DNA of 64,000 nucleotides from Streptosporangium becharense (GTDB lineage Bacteria > Actinomycetota > Actinomycetes > Streptosporangiales > Streptosporangiaceae), in assembly GCF_014204985.1 (NCBI RefSeq), contig NZ_JACHMP010000001.1, positions 4,402,001-4,466,000 of the forward strand, written 5' to 3'. Below are positions 35,779 to 44,424 of the stretch, piece after piece (within the stretch, counting starts at the first letter, position 1; each line of letters begins with the position of its first letter). The notes under the pieces were generated by a model. That model was not told where the DNA came from and made no database searches. It saw only the letters and a list, made by a program, of their open reading frames with translations. Made by a program: the position numbers and the translations under genes.

Positions 35779-37437
35779 ATGCGACTGACCTACACGGCGG
35801 ACCTGTGGTGGAAGAACGCGGTCGTCTACTGCCTGGACGTCGAGACCTACAAGGACGGCAACGGCGACGGCATCGGTGATTTCCGTGGCCTCACCCAGCA
35901 GATCGACCATCTGGACCGGCTCGGGGTGACCTGCATCTGGCTGATGCCGTTCTTCCCCAGCCCGAGCCGCGACGACGGCTACGACATCAGCGACTTCTAC
36001 TCCGTGGACCCGCGCCTGGGCACCCTCGGGGATTTCGTGGAGTTCATGCGCACCGCCAGGGACCGGGGCATGCGGGTGATCGCGGACCTCGTGGTCAACC
36101 ACACCTCCGACGAGCACCCCTGGTTCAAGGAGTCGCGCTCCAGCCGCGACTCGCCCAAGCGCGACTGGTACGTCTGGAAGGACGAACCGGAGCCCGACGA
36201 CCCCAAGGCGATCGTCTTCCCCGACAAGGAGGACAGCCTCTGGGAACTGGACGAGAAGACCGGCCAGTACTACTACCACAGCTTCTACCGCTTCCAGCCC
36301 GACCTGAACACGGCCAACCCCGAGGTCCGCGACGAGATCGCGCGCATCCTGGGCTTCTGGATGGAGCTCGGACTGTCCGGATTCCGGGTGGACGCGGTGC
36401 CGTTCCTCATCGAGGGGATCGGCGGCGACCCGCACGAGTTCCTCGCCGACCTGCGCGCCTTCATGAACCGCCGCGACGGCACCTCGATCCTGCTGGGCGA
36501 GGTCAACCTGCCCTACCCGGAACTGATGAGGTACTTCGGCGACGGCAACGGCGACGAGGTCACCCTGTGCTTCGACTTCGTCGCCATGCAGCGCTTCCAC
36601 CTGTCGATGGCCCGGCAGAACGCCCGCTCCCTCGCCGACACCCTACGCGAGCGGCCCGAACCGCCGGACGACGCCCAGTGGGCGATGTTCATGCGCAACC
36701 ACGACGAGCTGACCCTGGACAAGCTCACCGACGCCGAGCGTCAGGAGGTCTTCGACGCCTTCGGCCCGGACAAGGAGATGCAGCTGTACGACCGGGGCCT
36801 CCGCCGCCGCCTGCCGCCGATGCTCGACGGCGATCAGCGCCGGCTCAAGCTCGCCTACAGTGTGCTGTTCTCCCTGCCGGGCACACCGGTGCTCTTCTAC
36901 GGAGAGGAGATCGGCCTCGGCGAGAACCTGGAGGCCGAGGGCCGGATGGCGGTGCGCATCCCGATGCAGTGGTCGTCCGGCGGCGGCTTCTCACCCGACC
37001 CGAAGACCCGGGTCCTGCCGCCGTCCGGGAGGTTCGGCCCCCGCGAGGTCAACGTCGAGGACCAGCGTCGTGACCCCGACTCGCTGCTGAAGTGGGTCAC
37101 CCTGCTGATCGAGCGTTACCGGGAGTCGCCCGAGCTGGCCTGGGGCGACTACGACGTCCTGGACGCCGGGGACGACGCGGTGCTGGCCCTGCGCGCCGAC
37201 GCCGAGGGCGGCACCGTGGTCACCGTCCACAACTTCGCCGACCGCCAGGTCGACGTGGAGCTGACGTTGGACGGCCTGGGCCACTGCGACCTGCTGGTCG
37301 ACCTGCTGGTGGACGGCACCCTCGACCTGCCCGACGACGGCAGGGTGCGGTTCTCCCTCGAACCGTACGGCACCCGCTGGTTCCGGGCCTCCGTGCCCGA
37401 GGCGGCCCCGGAGGAGACCTCGGCCAAGAGCAGCTGA
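35779..37437 (+). CDS. GH13 alpha-amylase family enzyme (trehalose synthase-like)
   Basis: 552 residues. Starts like TreS (WWKNAVVYCLDVETYKDGNG, GIGDFRGLTQQIDHLDRLGV). GH13 regions: I DLVVNH, II GFRVDAVPF (nucleophile Asp), III LLGEVN (acid Glu), IV FMRNHDEL (Asp). The C-terminal beta domain ends about residue 545. Probable alpha-glucosyl isomerase or glucosidase acting on maltose/trehalose-type substrates in the cytoplasm; the exact activity cannot be fixed because the TreS-specific maltokinase partner is not nearby. ATG 35779. Confidence 0.9.
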   Translation: MRLTYTADLWWKNAVVYCLDVETYKDGNGDGIGDFRGLTQQIDHLDRLGVTCIWLMPFFPSPSRDDGYDISDFYSVDPRLGTLGDFVEFMRTARDRGMRVIADLVVNHTSDEHPWFKESRSSRDSPKRDWYVWKDEPEPDDPKAIVFPDKEDSLWELDEKTGQYYYHSFYRFQPDLNTANPEVRDEIARILGFWMELGLSGFRVDAVPFLIEGIGGDPHEFLADLRAFMNRRDGTSILLGEVNLPYPELMRYFGDGNGDEVTLCFDFVAMQRFHLSMARQNARSLADTLRERPEPPDDAQWAMFMRNHDELTLDKLTDAERQEVFDAFGPDKEMQLYDRGLRRRLPPMLDGDQRRLKLAYSVLFSLPGTPVLFYGEEIGLGENLEAEGRMAVRIPMQWSSGGGFSPDPKTRVLPPSGRFGPREVNVEDQRRDPDSLLKWVTLLIERYRESPELAWGDYDVLDAGDDAVLALRADAEGGTVVTVHNFADRQVDVELTLDGLGHCDLLVDLLVDGTLDLPDDGRVRFSLEPYGTRWFRASVPEAAPEETSAKSS

Positions 37438-37442
37438 CCCGT

Positions 37443-37532
37443 ACGGGCCGGGACGGACCGGGGAAGACCGGGAGCGCGGTGAGCGGGACGGGCCGGGACG
37501 GACCGGGGAAGACCGGGAGCGCGGTGAGCGGG
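37443..37532. repeat. Perfect 45-bp tandem duplication
   Basis: The unit starting ACGGGCCGGGACGGACCGGG occupies 37443-37487 and repeats exactly at 37488-37532, followed by a partial third copy. It starts 6 bp after the GH13 gene stop. Confidence 0.85.
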
Positions 37533-37666
37533 ACGGGCCGGGGGAGGGCCGTCGGACCGGCCCACGCGGTGATCCGTGCCCCCCGTTCCCACAGACGCAC
37601 AGGTGCGCATATGCTGCGCATCGTCGTCCTGACCCATCAGACAGCACTCAAGAGGAGAGACGCGCC

Positions 37667-37753
37667 GTGTACAAGGAGTTCGCGATCGAGGCCGTGGTGT
37701 GGCTGATCCCCGTCGTCGTACTGCTGGCGCTGGCCTTCATGATCACTGCCTGA
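37667..37753 (+). CDS. 28-residue single-span membrane peptide
   Basis: GTG 37667 follows AGAGGAGAGA (37651-37660) at 6-nt spacing. The product is M-Y-K-E-F-A-I-E then a hydrophobic helix AVVWLIPVVVLLALAFMITA that runs to the C-terminus. Short charged start, one transmembrane span and a strong ribosome site argue for a real small membrane protein. A strong hairpin (37821-37855) follows. Too short for family assignment. Confidence 0.5.
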   Translation: MYKEFAIEAVVWLIPVVVLLALAFMITA

Positions 37754-37820
37754 TCGGAGCGCGGCCGGGAAGCCCTCGCCCCGGGCGTCCCGGTGAGATC
37801 CAAGTGGGTGACAAGAACGC

Positions 37821-37855
37821 TCTGTGATCCTGACGGTCCACGTCGGGATCACAGA
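37821..37855 (+). promoter_or_regulatory. Nested stem-loop between the membrane peptide and the next gene
   Basis: TCTGTGATCC (37821-37830) pairs perfectly with GGATCACAGA (37846-37855); the 15-nt loop contains a smaller GACG/CGTC stem. The AAGG ribosome site of the next gene overlaps the right arm's end. Either a terminator for the small peptide gene or a hairpin that limits translation of the next gene. Confidence 0.5.
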
Positions 37856-37865
37856 AGGTTCATGC

Positions 37866-38561
37866 ATGGGTGTCTTCGATCTCCGGATGATGTGGCGTCT
37901 GACCCAGAAGCCGGTGCTGTTGCTGGGGTACGAACCCGACCCCGCCCTGCTGCTGCGGACCCTGCGGCTGCACAGCCCCGAGGCGCAGGCGGACGGCAAG
38001 GAGATCCGATTCGCCGGAAAGTCCCGGTTGCGCGGCCCGTTCGACGTCACCCCCGAACTGCTGGCGCGGGCGGGCCTGCCGGAAGGCTGGCGGACCGCCT
38101 ACGTCGCGGAGCGACCTTGGCGCGACAGCGGCGGGTCGCCCCTCACGACCCTGAACGTGGTCAGGGGGCTGGCTCGGCACCTGGGCGGATGGGCGACGGA
38201 ACCCAGGTTCGGCCCTGACGAAATCCTCGCCGAGGTGACCGGCTCATGCGCGATACCCCCGGAGCGCCTCGTCGAGCTTCTGGCCGACACGGTTCCCGGT
38301 CTGCGGCTCCACGAGAGGGACGAGGAGGACGAGAGCGGCGTGTTCAAGAGCGAGGCGAGCCTGATCTGGGTGAACGTCGGCCGCTGGCCGCCGTCCGGAG
38401 GCCGGAACGTCACCTACACCGTCTGCTTCGACGAGGAGAGCACGTACACCCCTGACTCCCTGCTCCTCGGGGAGCGGGCGGCCCTGCTGATCGCGGAGGA
38501 GGGGGGTGGCGTCGCTCGGGACCACAACGAGTTCCTCCTGACGTCCGCGGGGAACGGCTGA
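37866..38561 (+). CDS. Hypothetical protein
   Basis: 231 residues, no signal or transmembrane segment. Features: basic GKSRLRGPFDVTPELLARAGLPEGW, then a mixed alpha/beta body and an acidic stretch ERDEEDESG (about 157-165), followed by SEASLIWVNVGRWPPSGGRNVTYTVCFDEEST and a Gly/Glu-rich end. GAAGG 7 nt before ATG 37866. I recognise no family. Codon use is like its neighbours. Confidence 0.65.
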   Translation: MGVFDLRMMWRLTQKPVLLLGYEPDPALLLRTLRLHSPEAQADGKEIRFAGKSRLRGPFDVTPELLARAGLPEGWRTAYVAERPWRDSGGSPLTTLNVVRGLARHLGGWATEPRFGPDEILAEVTGSCAIPPERLVELLADTVPGLRLHERDEEDESGVFKSEASLIWVNVGRWPPSGGRNVTYTVCFDEESTYTPDSLLLGERAALLIAEEGGGVARDHNEFLLTSAGNG

Positions 38562-38660
38562 CGAGCTTCTCCCGGTTCCCGGGGAGAACGGCTCGCGGCC
38601 CGGGGCCTGCGGCCTTCGTGGCGGACACCGGCAGAGGGCACGGGGTGGGGAGACGCGCGG

Positions 38661-39536
38661 TCACTGAGCGGGGGAGGCGGCGGGCTCGGGGACGAGGTCG
38701 TCGCAGGTGAAGCCCTCCTCACGGTCGGGCTCCAGCACGACCTGGTGAAGCGCCGTCGCACCCGTCGGGCGGCGGAAGGTCTCCTGCCTGGCGCAGTCGT
38801 AGAAGGAGTACGTGCCGTCATGCTCGCCCAGCAACAGTAGGGACACGCCCCCGCGCAGGGGAACCCCCTTGCCGGGAGTGGCGGCGACCACCCACTGCTC
38901 CTGGAAACCGACCAGGCTCAGCACGATGCTGCCCCGTCCGGTGGTGGCCAGGCGGACGGCGTCCGACTCCATCTGCCCGATGAGCGCGAAGCCCAGCCCG
39001 ATACCGGTGAACGCGGCAATCATGATCTTCATCCCGGCCCGGCCCCCGGATCGGCGGCGGAGCAGCCGGAACGGCACCAGGAAGGCGACGACGCCGATCC
39101 CGGTCGCCACCAGCACGATCGACAGGAGTTCCACGCCCTCGGCCAGGCCCAGGTAACCGAGGAAACCCCAGTACGTCGCGCCGCACCACACCGCACCGAG
39201 GACGGCCGCGGCCCACGCCCGTTCCCGGACGGCCCGCGTTAGTCTGGCCAGCCGCCCGCCGGTGACCTTGTCGGCCAGCCAGCCGGCCGCCACCAGCGCG
39301 CCGATGACCAGCGCGCCGCCCAGGACGAGCAGGACCAGGCAGCCGACGAGCCGGCCGAACATGGTTGCCTGGTCGATGCCCGCCTGCTCGGGGCTGACGT
39401 TGAAGACCCCGTAGACCTGCTGGATGCCGAGGTAGAGCAGGGCGTACAGGGCGATGCCCACCGGGAGCACCACGGAACCGATCCGCTCCAGCAGGTCGAG
39501 GACCCCGCTCCCGCCTGGCGCATCTTGATCACTCAT
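38661..39536 (-). CDS. Multi-pass membrane protein, unknown
   Basis: 291 residues. N-terminal helices at about 21-45, 65-88, 108-130 and 133-155, then one more at about 168-186 followed by an extracytoplasmic C-terminal domain of about 100 residues (SDAVRLATTGRGSIVLSLVGF..., VSLLLLGEHDGTYSFYDC, FTCDDLVPEP) with two Cys that could pair. The overall layout is that of a small family of actinomycete membrane proteins without known function. ATG 39536. Confidence 0.7.
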   Translation of the reverse strand: MSDQDAPGGSGVLDLLERIGSVVLPVGIALYALLYLGIQQVYGVFNVSPEQAGIDQATMFGRLVGCLVLLVLGGALVIGALVAAGWLADKVTGGRLARLTRAVRERAWAAAVLGAVWCGATYWGFLGYLGLAEGVELLSIVLVATGIGVVAFLVPFRLLRRRSGGRAGMKIMIAAFTGIGLGFALIGQMESDAVRLATTGRGSIVLSLVGFQEQWVVAATPGKGVPLRGGVSLLLLGEHDGTYSFYDCARQETFRRPTGATALHQVVLEPDREEGFTCDDLVPEPAASPAQ

Positions 39537-40253
39537 TGCTTGTTCTGTCCTGTGTCGGGGGGAGGAGACCGGGACAGGGTTTCACGTGAAGCCGGGATGG
39601 GTTTACCCAAGGGTGAGGTTTCCGGGGAGATTCGGGGGGCTTGGCGGTGGTCGCCACCGGCATGAGCCGTCTGCCGGAGGTTCCGCGGGTTCCGCAGGTT
39701 CCGTCGGAGGGTGGCCGGTCGCGACCGTGTTGATGGAACGTGGCGCCGCCGCCGTCCCAGCTCACGCCGCCACGTCCGTTGGCAGGCTTCCCGGGGGGTC
39801 TCGGACCCGGGAAGCCCGGCTTCGCGCCGAGGCGCCCGGAAAGCCGATCATGCCGGACGTCGCTCGGCACCCTGTTCTTCGCGGCGGTTCCCTGACCGGA
39901 CGCCATACCGGTCCCATGTTCGCGGCTGATTCGGGCAAAATGTCGGCCTTCGGGGTTCGTCGCCGGGTTCTGCGTTCCGGAACCGCAGGCGGCTTCGAGT
40001 CCGTGGCCGTCATCGACCGTCGTCGCCTTGACGTCGTGTCGACGACTTCATGTCGACCTGAAGTCCCGTCCTCGGCTGCGGCCCGGCCTCGCCACCCGTC
40101 TCGCAAGGAAGCCGCGCCAAGAGACTCTTGTGCGTCACATTCATGCTCCGATGGCAATGACGCCTTTTAATCATTTTCCTTTGGGCTTATGCTCGCAGAC
40201 GTTCCGCAGTCCCGGACGGGGGGCGCCAACCTTGCCCGCCCGGGACCGGAGGC
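39537..40253. other. 717-bp gap without a convincing gene
   Basis: Open frames here lack ribosome sites and normal composition. I see one inverted repeat, GACTTCA/TGAAGTC (40044-40050 and 40059-40065, 8-nt loop), and the partly overlapping GTCG...CGAC arms around 40034-40043. The right edge (about 40135-40200) is AT-richer and precedes the stop of the next minus-strand gene. Confidence 0.4.
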
Positions 40254-40838
40254 TCAGCAGGAGTCCGTACCGGACCCTCGCCACACCTCGAACTGGCTGA
40301 ACACCGAGTTACGCGGCGGGAGCTGGGGGTTGGTCCAGCTGTTTTCATCCCCAGCCCCCGACGTGGCGGCATACCGGGCCGTCTCCGCTTCGGTGTCCAG
40401 GATGACCACCCGGAAGCGCTGGTCCTTGGCCTTGGTGTTGCCGGGGTCCAGAGGGACGACGAGGTCCCACCGTCCTCCGACGACCGGCACGATGGTGAAG
40501 CGCCACTGGGCTCTGAAGACACTCAGCGGGAGGACGCCCACCAGGAGCGAGCGACCCTCGCCCACGCTGCCCGTGCCTTCCACAACCTGGCAGGGGCCCC
40601 AGACGCGCGGGCCGTCGGGGTCGGGGTTCTTCATGGTGATCCGAGATCGGGCGAGGTCGTCCCTGATGGCCACATACGCGCCGTGGACCGCACCCACCAG
40701 GCTCGCGCCGGCGGTGAAGGCCGCGAGGGCCGTGCCCAGCCTGCCCTGTCTCTTCGTCGGCACCCGGGGTCGCCCGGCCGGCGCCTCCGCCGGAGCCGGG
40801 GGAGGCTCGTCCTCGGCCAGTGTTGTTTGATTTTTCAC
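40254..40838 (-). CDS. Single-span membrane protein, unknown
   Basis: 194 residues: Pro/Glu/Ala-rich basic N-terminus, one membrane helix (LGTALAAFTAGASLVGAVHGAYVAI, about 34-58), then a soluble domain of 135 residues with beta-rich character (VWGPCQVVEGTGSVGEGRSLLVGVLPL, WRFTIVPVVGGRWDLVVPL, FRVVILDTEAETARY) and two Cys. Codon composition normal. Start ATG 40838 abuts the AT-rich region 40839-41050. Function unknown. Confidence 0.65.
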   Translation of the reverse strand: MKNQTTLAEDEPPPAPAEAPAGRPRVPTKRQGRLGTALAAFTAGASLVGAVHGAYVAIRDDLARSRITMKNPDPDGPRVWGPCQVVEGTGSVGEGRSLLVGVLPLSVFRAQWRFTIVPVVGGRWDLVVPLDPGNTKAKDQRFRVVILDTEAETARYAATSGAGDENSWTNPQLPPRNSVFSQFEVWRGSGTDSC

Positions 40839-41462
40839 TTGTCTTAATTACCCCTTTCGCACTAGAAGGCGAACTGTGAGGGCTCACATTAGGTCCCACG
40901 GATGACTTTGGCAACGCATACACCTGTGATTCGTAAAACATTCTCACATACCATCGTCGGGACGCCTGTATTCGATCTTGTGCTCCACTTGACACCCGAT
41001 ATATGACCATTAATCGGACATAGAGTATTGATCCGCGCGTTCTTCTGGTCGTTGTAGGTATGAGGCCAAACCATGTCTGACATGGAAGGAGTGGGTGTGT
41101 GGTGGTCACTCTGGGGCGAAGGGGGTGACCGTAAGGGAGGGGTGAGGTGTATAGAACGAGTTACACCAATAGGGCCGTTTCCTGGAAGGCGTGAAAAGAT
41201 TTCCCAGGAGGGGTATGCGACACCGCTGACCGTCGTTCAAGGGTGCTGTCAGGGTCCCCGAGGGAATGGAATATTGATCTGGAAAGAATCCTTACCGGAT
41301 CGTAGGCCCGGCTCTGGAGGCTCGGGCGGCCATCCGGTCACTTAGGAACCGGATAAAACCGGAAAGATCTCCTAAATCCCCGCTGGCTGTCGAGGTCGAA
41401 GTGTGCTTCGCGACCACACCGCGCCAGGTTTTCCAGGCGCGCGCCGGAGACCGGGAACGGTG

Positions 41463-41483
41463 GATGTCCACCATGTGGACATC
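41463..41483. promoter_or_regulatory. 21-bp perfect palindrome, candidate operator
   Basis: GATGTCCAC (41463-41471) and GTGGACATC (41475-41483) flank CAT. A third half-site-like ATGTCCA follows at 41484-41490. No gene start lies within 400 bp downstream. Confidence 0.45.
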
Positions 41484-41613
41484 ATGTCCATCGCGGTCCC
41501 ACGCGTCCACCGCATGCGGAAGAAGGGGGGAGAGGCCGGGTGATCGCCGGACCTGGCGCAAAGCTGTATCACGTTCTCCTCAGCCGCGCCGGCCGGAAGG
41601 GGAGGCACGCACG

Positions 41614-41712
41614 GTACTCCCGCCCCGGGTCGTCCGGGGTACTCCCACTCGGGTCGTCCGGCGCACTCCCGCCCCGGGTCGTCCGGCGCACTTCCACTCC
41701 GGGTCGCCCGGG
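41614..41712. repeat. 24-25-bp tandem repeat, four copies
   Basis: Units begin GTACTCCC or GCACTCCC and end GGGTCGTCCGG; starts at 41614, 41639, 41663 and 41688. The units differ at about four positions. No spacers of unique sequence, so not a CRISPR. Confidence 0.75.
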
Positions 41713-41903
41713 CCCGCCGCCGGGCCCGGGCGAAGCACGGCCGGCGGCATGATCGGAAAGAGTCCCCGATCCTCGTCTGCCGCGCGGGCCGCCGTGACAG
41801 CCATGGCGGACGCGGCATATGATCATTGACTGACACCGAATGCTGCAGCCGCCCGAGCGCGGCGCACAAGGTCCCCATGCGACATCCGTGGAGGCGTTCC
41901 ACC

Positions 41904-42293
41904 GTGTCAGTCGAGTTGAACCACACCATCGTCATGGCCCGCGACAGGCGGGCCTCCGCCGAGTTCACCGCCGGCATTCTGGGGCTGGAAGTCGGAGCGC
42001 CCTTCGGGCCGTTCCTGCCCGTCACGACCGCCAACGGCGTCACCCTCGACTTCATGACCAGCGACCAGGACGAGATCACCTCGCAGCACTACGCGTTCCT
42101 GGTCTCCGAGGAGGACTTCGACGCGATCTTCCACCGGATCCGGCAGGCCGGGATCACCTACTACTCCGGCCCGGACCTCCGCCATCCGGGGCAGATCAAC
42201 CATAACGACGGCGGTCGCGGCACCTACTTCCACGACCCCGACGGCCACCTCCTGGAGATCATCACTCGCCCCTACGGCAGCGGCGGAGGGTAG
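41904..42293 (+). CDS. VOC-family (glyoxalase/bleomycin resistance-like) protein
   Basis: 129 residues from GTG 41904 with GGAGG upstream. Two beta-alpha-beta-beta-beta units: NHTIVMARDRRASAEFTAGILGLEVG first, then AGITYYSGPDLRHPGQINHN with RGTYFHDPDGHLLEIITRPYG closing; metal-ligand candidates His (NHTIV), His (QHYAF) and Glu (LLEIIT). Complete, unlike the remnant at 20739. Substrate unknown. Confidence 0.85.
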   Translation: MSVELNHTIVMARDRRASAEFTAGILGLEVGAPFGPFLPVTTANGVTLDFMTSDQDEITSQHYAFLVSEEDFDAIFHRIRQAGITYYSGPDLRHPGQINHNDGGRGTYFHDPDGHLLEIITRPYGSGGG

Positions 42294-42341
42294 TCCGGTG
42301 GCCGGGTGAGGATGACCGCCCTTCGTCGAGTCGGCCGCCCC

Positions 42342-42360
42342 CCCCGGAGATGCTCCGGGG
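42342..42360. terminator. Perfect 8-bp hairpin between convergent genes
   Basis: CCCCGGAG-ATG-CTCCGGGG lies between the VOC gene (stop 42293) and the convergent sirtuin gene (stop 42447). Bidirectional terminator candidate. Confidence 0.6.
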
Positions 42361-42446
42361 CGGTCTGACGCGACGAGGTCCGGGCCGGGCGTACCGGCGC
42401 GACGGCCGGCATGATCGTCGGTGATGGCCGCACGCGCTGCGGCAGG

Positions 42447-43310
42447 TCAGCCGCCGGTGACGGTCTCCGCACCGGTGAGGCGGGCGAGTTCCGGGAGGAC
42501 CGTGCCCAGCGGGGCGTCGAGGGTGAGCATGGCGTAGCCGTCGCCGCGGGTGGGGCCCTGGTTGACGATCACCACGGGGATGCCGAGCTTGGCGGCGCGC
42601 AGCACGAACCGGCGGCCGGACATGACCGTCAGGGACGAGCCGAGGACCAGCAGCAGGCGCGCGCTCTCCACGAGGGAGAAGCACCGGCTCACCCGCTCCG
42701 CCGGGACGGTCTCGCCGAAGAAGACGACGTCGGGCTTGAGCGTCCCCGTCTCGCACGCCCGGCAGCCGACCATCTGGAACCGGTCGACCTCCTCGTCACG
42801 GAGGTCGACGTCACCGTCCGGGTTGATCGCGGTGGCGCGGGCGACGAACCCGGGGTTCGCCAGGGTGAGGCGGTGGTCCAGCTCCTCCCGCGAGGTGATG
42901 TCACCGCAGCCGAGGCAGACCACGTCGTACAGGCTGCCGTGCAGTTCGATGACCCGGTCGGCACCGCCCGCCTGGTGCAGGCCGTCGACGTTCTGTGTCA
43001 CGATGCCGGTCACCAGGCCGTGCCGCTGGAGCCGCGCGACCGCGTGGTGGCCGCTGTTCGGCGTCGCCCGCGCCATCGCCCGCCATCCGACGTAACTGCG
43101 GGCCCAGTAGCGTCGTCGGGCCGCCGGGTCGCCGACGAACGTCTGGTAGGTCATCGGGGCGTGCCGCTTGCGGCTGCCGCTCGGCCCCCGGTAGTCGGGG
43201 ATGCCCGACTCCGTCGATATCCCGGCCCCGCTCAGTATCACGACGTCGCCTTCGGACAGCAGCTTCGCCAGCGTGCTCGTACCCTCGTTCACCTCTCCAT
43301 GCTGCCTCAC
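42447..43310 (-). CDS. Sir2-family NAD-dependent protein deacetylase
   Basis: 287 residues. NAD site GAGISTESGIPDYRG (28-42), TQNVDGLH (105-112), catalytic H124 in ELHGS, and a Cys4 zinc site C132/C135/C183/C186. Then FFGETVP and GSSLTVMSG bind NAD. Class U/III-like bacterial sirtuin. Start assigned to GTG 43310; GTG 43292 is equally possible since neither has a clean ribosome site. Removes acyl groups from lysines; partners such as an acetyl-CoA synthetase gene are not in view. Confidence 0.93.
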   Translation of the reverse strand: MRQHGEVNEGTSTLAKLLSEGDVVILSGAGISTESGIPDYRGPSGSRKRHAPMTYQTFVGDPAARRRYWARSYVGWRAMARATPNSGHHAVARLQRHGLVTGIVTQNVDGLHQAGGADRVIELHGSLYDVVCLGCGDITSREELDHRLTLANPGFVARATAINPDGDVDLRDEEVDRFQMVGCRACETGTLKPDVVFFGETVPAERVSRCFSLVESARLLLVLGSSLTVMSGRRFVLRAAKLGIPVVIVNQGPTRGDGYAMLTLDAPLGTVLPELARLTGAETVTGG

Positions 43311-43515
43311 GCCGTACGCCGGTCCGCCCGCGTCTCCGCCGGGCTCCTTCCGCCGCCCGTCTGCGATCCTGCTCGTTCGGCGGTGGACGGGGGCCGGTCA
43401 GGGCCCGGTCGTCACCGGCGAGTCACCGGGCGCCGTGCCCAGTCTCCTACCAGGGCCAGGCCCCGCCGCGCCGGGGTGTCCGCAACCTCATGATGTGAAC
43501 CCTGGACAGGCCCCG

Positions 43516-43547
43516 GGGCGACCGTGGTGAGAGTGGTGAGGTCGCCC
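43516..43547. terminator. 8-bp hairpin beyond the AHSA1 gene
   Basis: GGGCGACC (43516-43523) pairs with GGTCGCCC (43540-43547); loop 16 nt. It lies 53 bp past the AHSA1 stop (43600, minus). Weak terminator candidate. Confidence 0.35.
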
Positions 43548-43599
43548 GTGGGGCTCTCCACGTAGAGGGCGGTGATGGAGAGTCACCCACCCGGAGTCG

Positions 43600-44085
43600 T
43601 CAGAGTGCCTTGACGAGGGTGACGAGCTGGTCGAGCGCCGCCCCCCAGCCCTCGACGAAGCCCATGTCCGCGTGCTGCTTGTTGTCCTCCGGTGTCCGGT
43701 GCATGGCGATGGCCCGGTAGCGGGTGCCGCCGGAGCCGGTCGGCTGGAGCTCGATGATCGCGGTGAAGGCCATTTCGCCGGCCTGCGGGCGGTAACCGGG
43801 CGCCAGAGCGCTGGTCCACACCAGCCGCTCGTTCGGGATCACCTCGAGGTAGCAGCCGGCCCCGTCGAACTCCTGGCCCTCGGGAGAGCGCATCACGGTG
43901 CGGAAGATGCCGCCGGGACGCAGGTCGATCTCGCAGTGCGGCGTCTCGTAGGGCTTGGGCGCGAACCACTGCGTGAGGAGGTCCGGCGTGGTCCACGCCT
44001 TCCAGACCAGCTCGGGCGCCACGTCGACTTCCCGGGTGAGCTCAAGGTCCAGGTTCGGGTCGAGGGTGTGCGGGGTGAAGCTCAT
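43600..44085 (-). CDS. SRPBCC/AHSA1-family protein
   Basis: 161 residues of the START/Bet v 1-like fold: LELTREVDVAPELVWKAWTTPDLLTQWFAPKPY opens it, with GGIFRTVMRSPEGQEF and FVEGWGAALDQLVTLV closing helix. The ATG overlaps the stop of the ArsR gene (ATGA), the usual ArsR+AHSA1 two-gene unit in actinomycetes. Binds a hydrophobic ligand in such families; ligand unknown. Confidence 0.88.
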   Translation of the reverse strand: MSFTPHTLDPNLDLELTREVDVAPELVWKAWTTPDLLTQWFAPKPYETPHCEIDLRPGGIFRTVMRSPEGQEFDGAGCYLEVIPNERLVWTSALAPGYRPQAGEMAFTAIIELQPTGSGGTRYRAIAMHRTPEDNKQHADMGFVEGWGAALDQLVTLVKAL

Positions 44086-44417
44086 TCGGACTCCTTCAGG
44101 GTGGTCAGGAAGTGGTCGAGTTGGTCGAGGCGCCTCTCCCAGAGGCGGCGTTGCTCGGCCAGCCAGCCGTCGGCGGCCTGGAGGCCGAGGGGGGCGAGCC
44201 GGTAGGTCCGCACCCGTCCTTTCTTGGTGGAGGTCACCAGCCCGGCGCGCTCCAGCACCGCCAGGTGCTGGGTGAACGACGGGAGCGCCATGTCGAACGG
44301 CTTGGCCAGCTCCGAGGTGCTGGCCGACCCCGACACGAGCCGCTCGATCACCTTGCGTCGCGTCGGGTCGGCCAGCGCCTGGAAGATCTGGTCGAGCCGC
44401 ACCTGTTCGTTAGGCAC
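44082..44417 (-). CDS. ArsR-family transcriptional regulator
   Basis: 111 residues with winged HTH: LDQIFQALADPTRRKVIERLVSG, SELAKPFDMALPSFTQHLAVLERAGLVTSTKKGRVRTYRLA by segments. No cysteine pair for metal binding, so not a metal sensor; this subgroup pairs with AHSA1 genes. Predicted leaderless: GTG 44417 lies at the expected transcription start of the promoter at 44425-44453. A perfect palindrome around the -35 suggests autoregulation. Confidence 0.88.
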   Translation of the reverse strand: MPNEQVRLDQIFQALADPTRRKVIERLVSGSASTSELAKPFDMALPSFTQHLAVLERAGLVTSTKKGRVRTYRLAPLGLQAADGWLAEQRRLWERRLDQLDHFLTTLKESE

Positions 44418-44424
44418 ACACCTG

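Larger units (their letters stand above)
40839..41903. other. 1.06-kb gene-poor region with AT-rich part, palindromes and tandem repeats
   Basis: 40839-41050 is markedly richer in A/T than its surroundings and contains TTGACA (40989-40994) plus CCGAT/ATCGG arms (40996-41017). Perfect palindromes occur at 41072-41086 (CCATGTC-T-GACATGG) and 41463-41483 (GATGTCCAC-CAT-GTGGACATC). A tandem repeat lies at 41614-41712. Short frames at 40889-41083 (-) and 41073-41345 (+) have atypical composition and no clear signals. Possibly a scar of lost mobile DNA. Confidence 0.5.

Noticed and set aside
39586..40170. Open frame of 194 codons on the plus strand
   Set aside because: Arg/Gly/Ser-rich, no ribosome site, no domains, codon positions not biased as in neighbours.
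41614..41712. Possible CRISPR array
   Set aside because: Tandem units directly abut with no unique spacers, and no cas genes are present. The same holds for the other tandem repeats.
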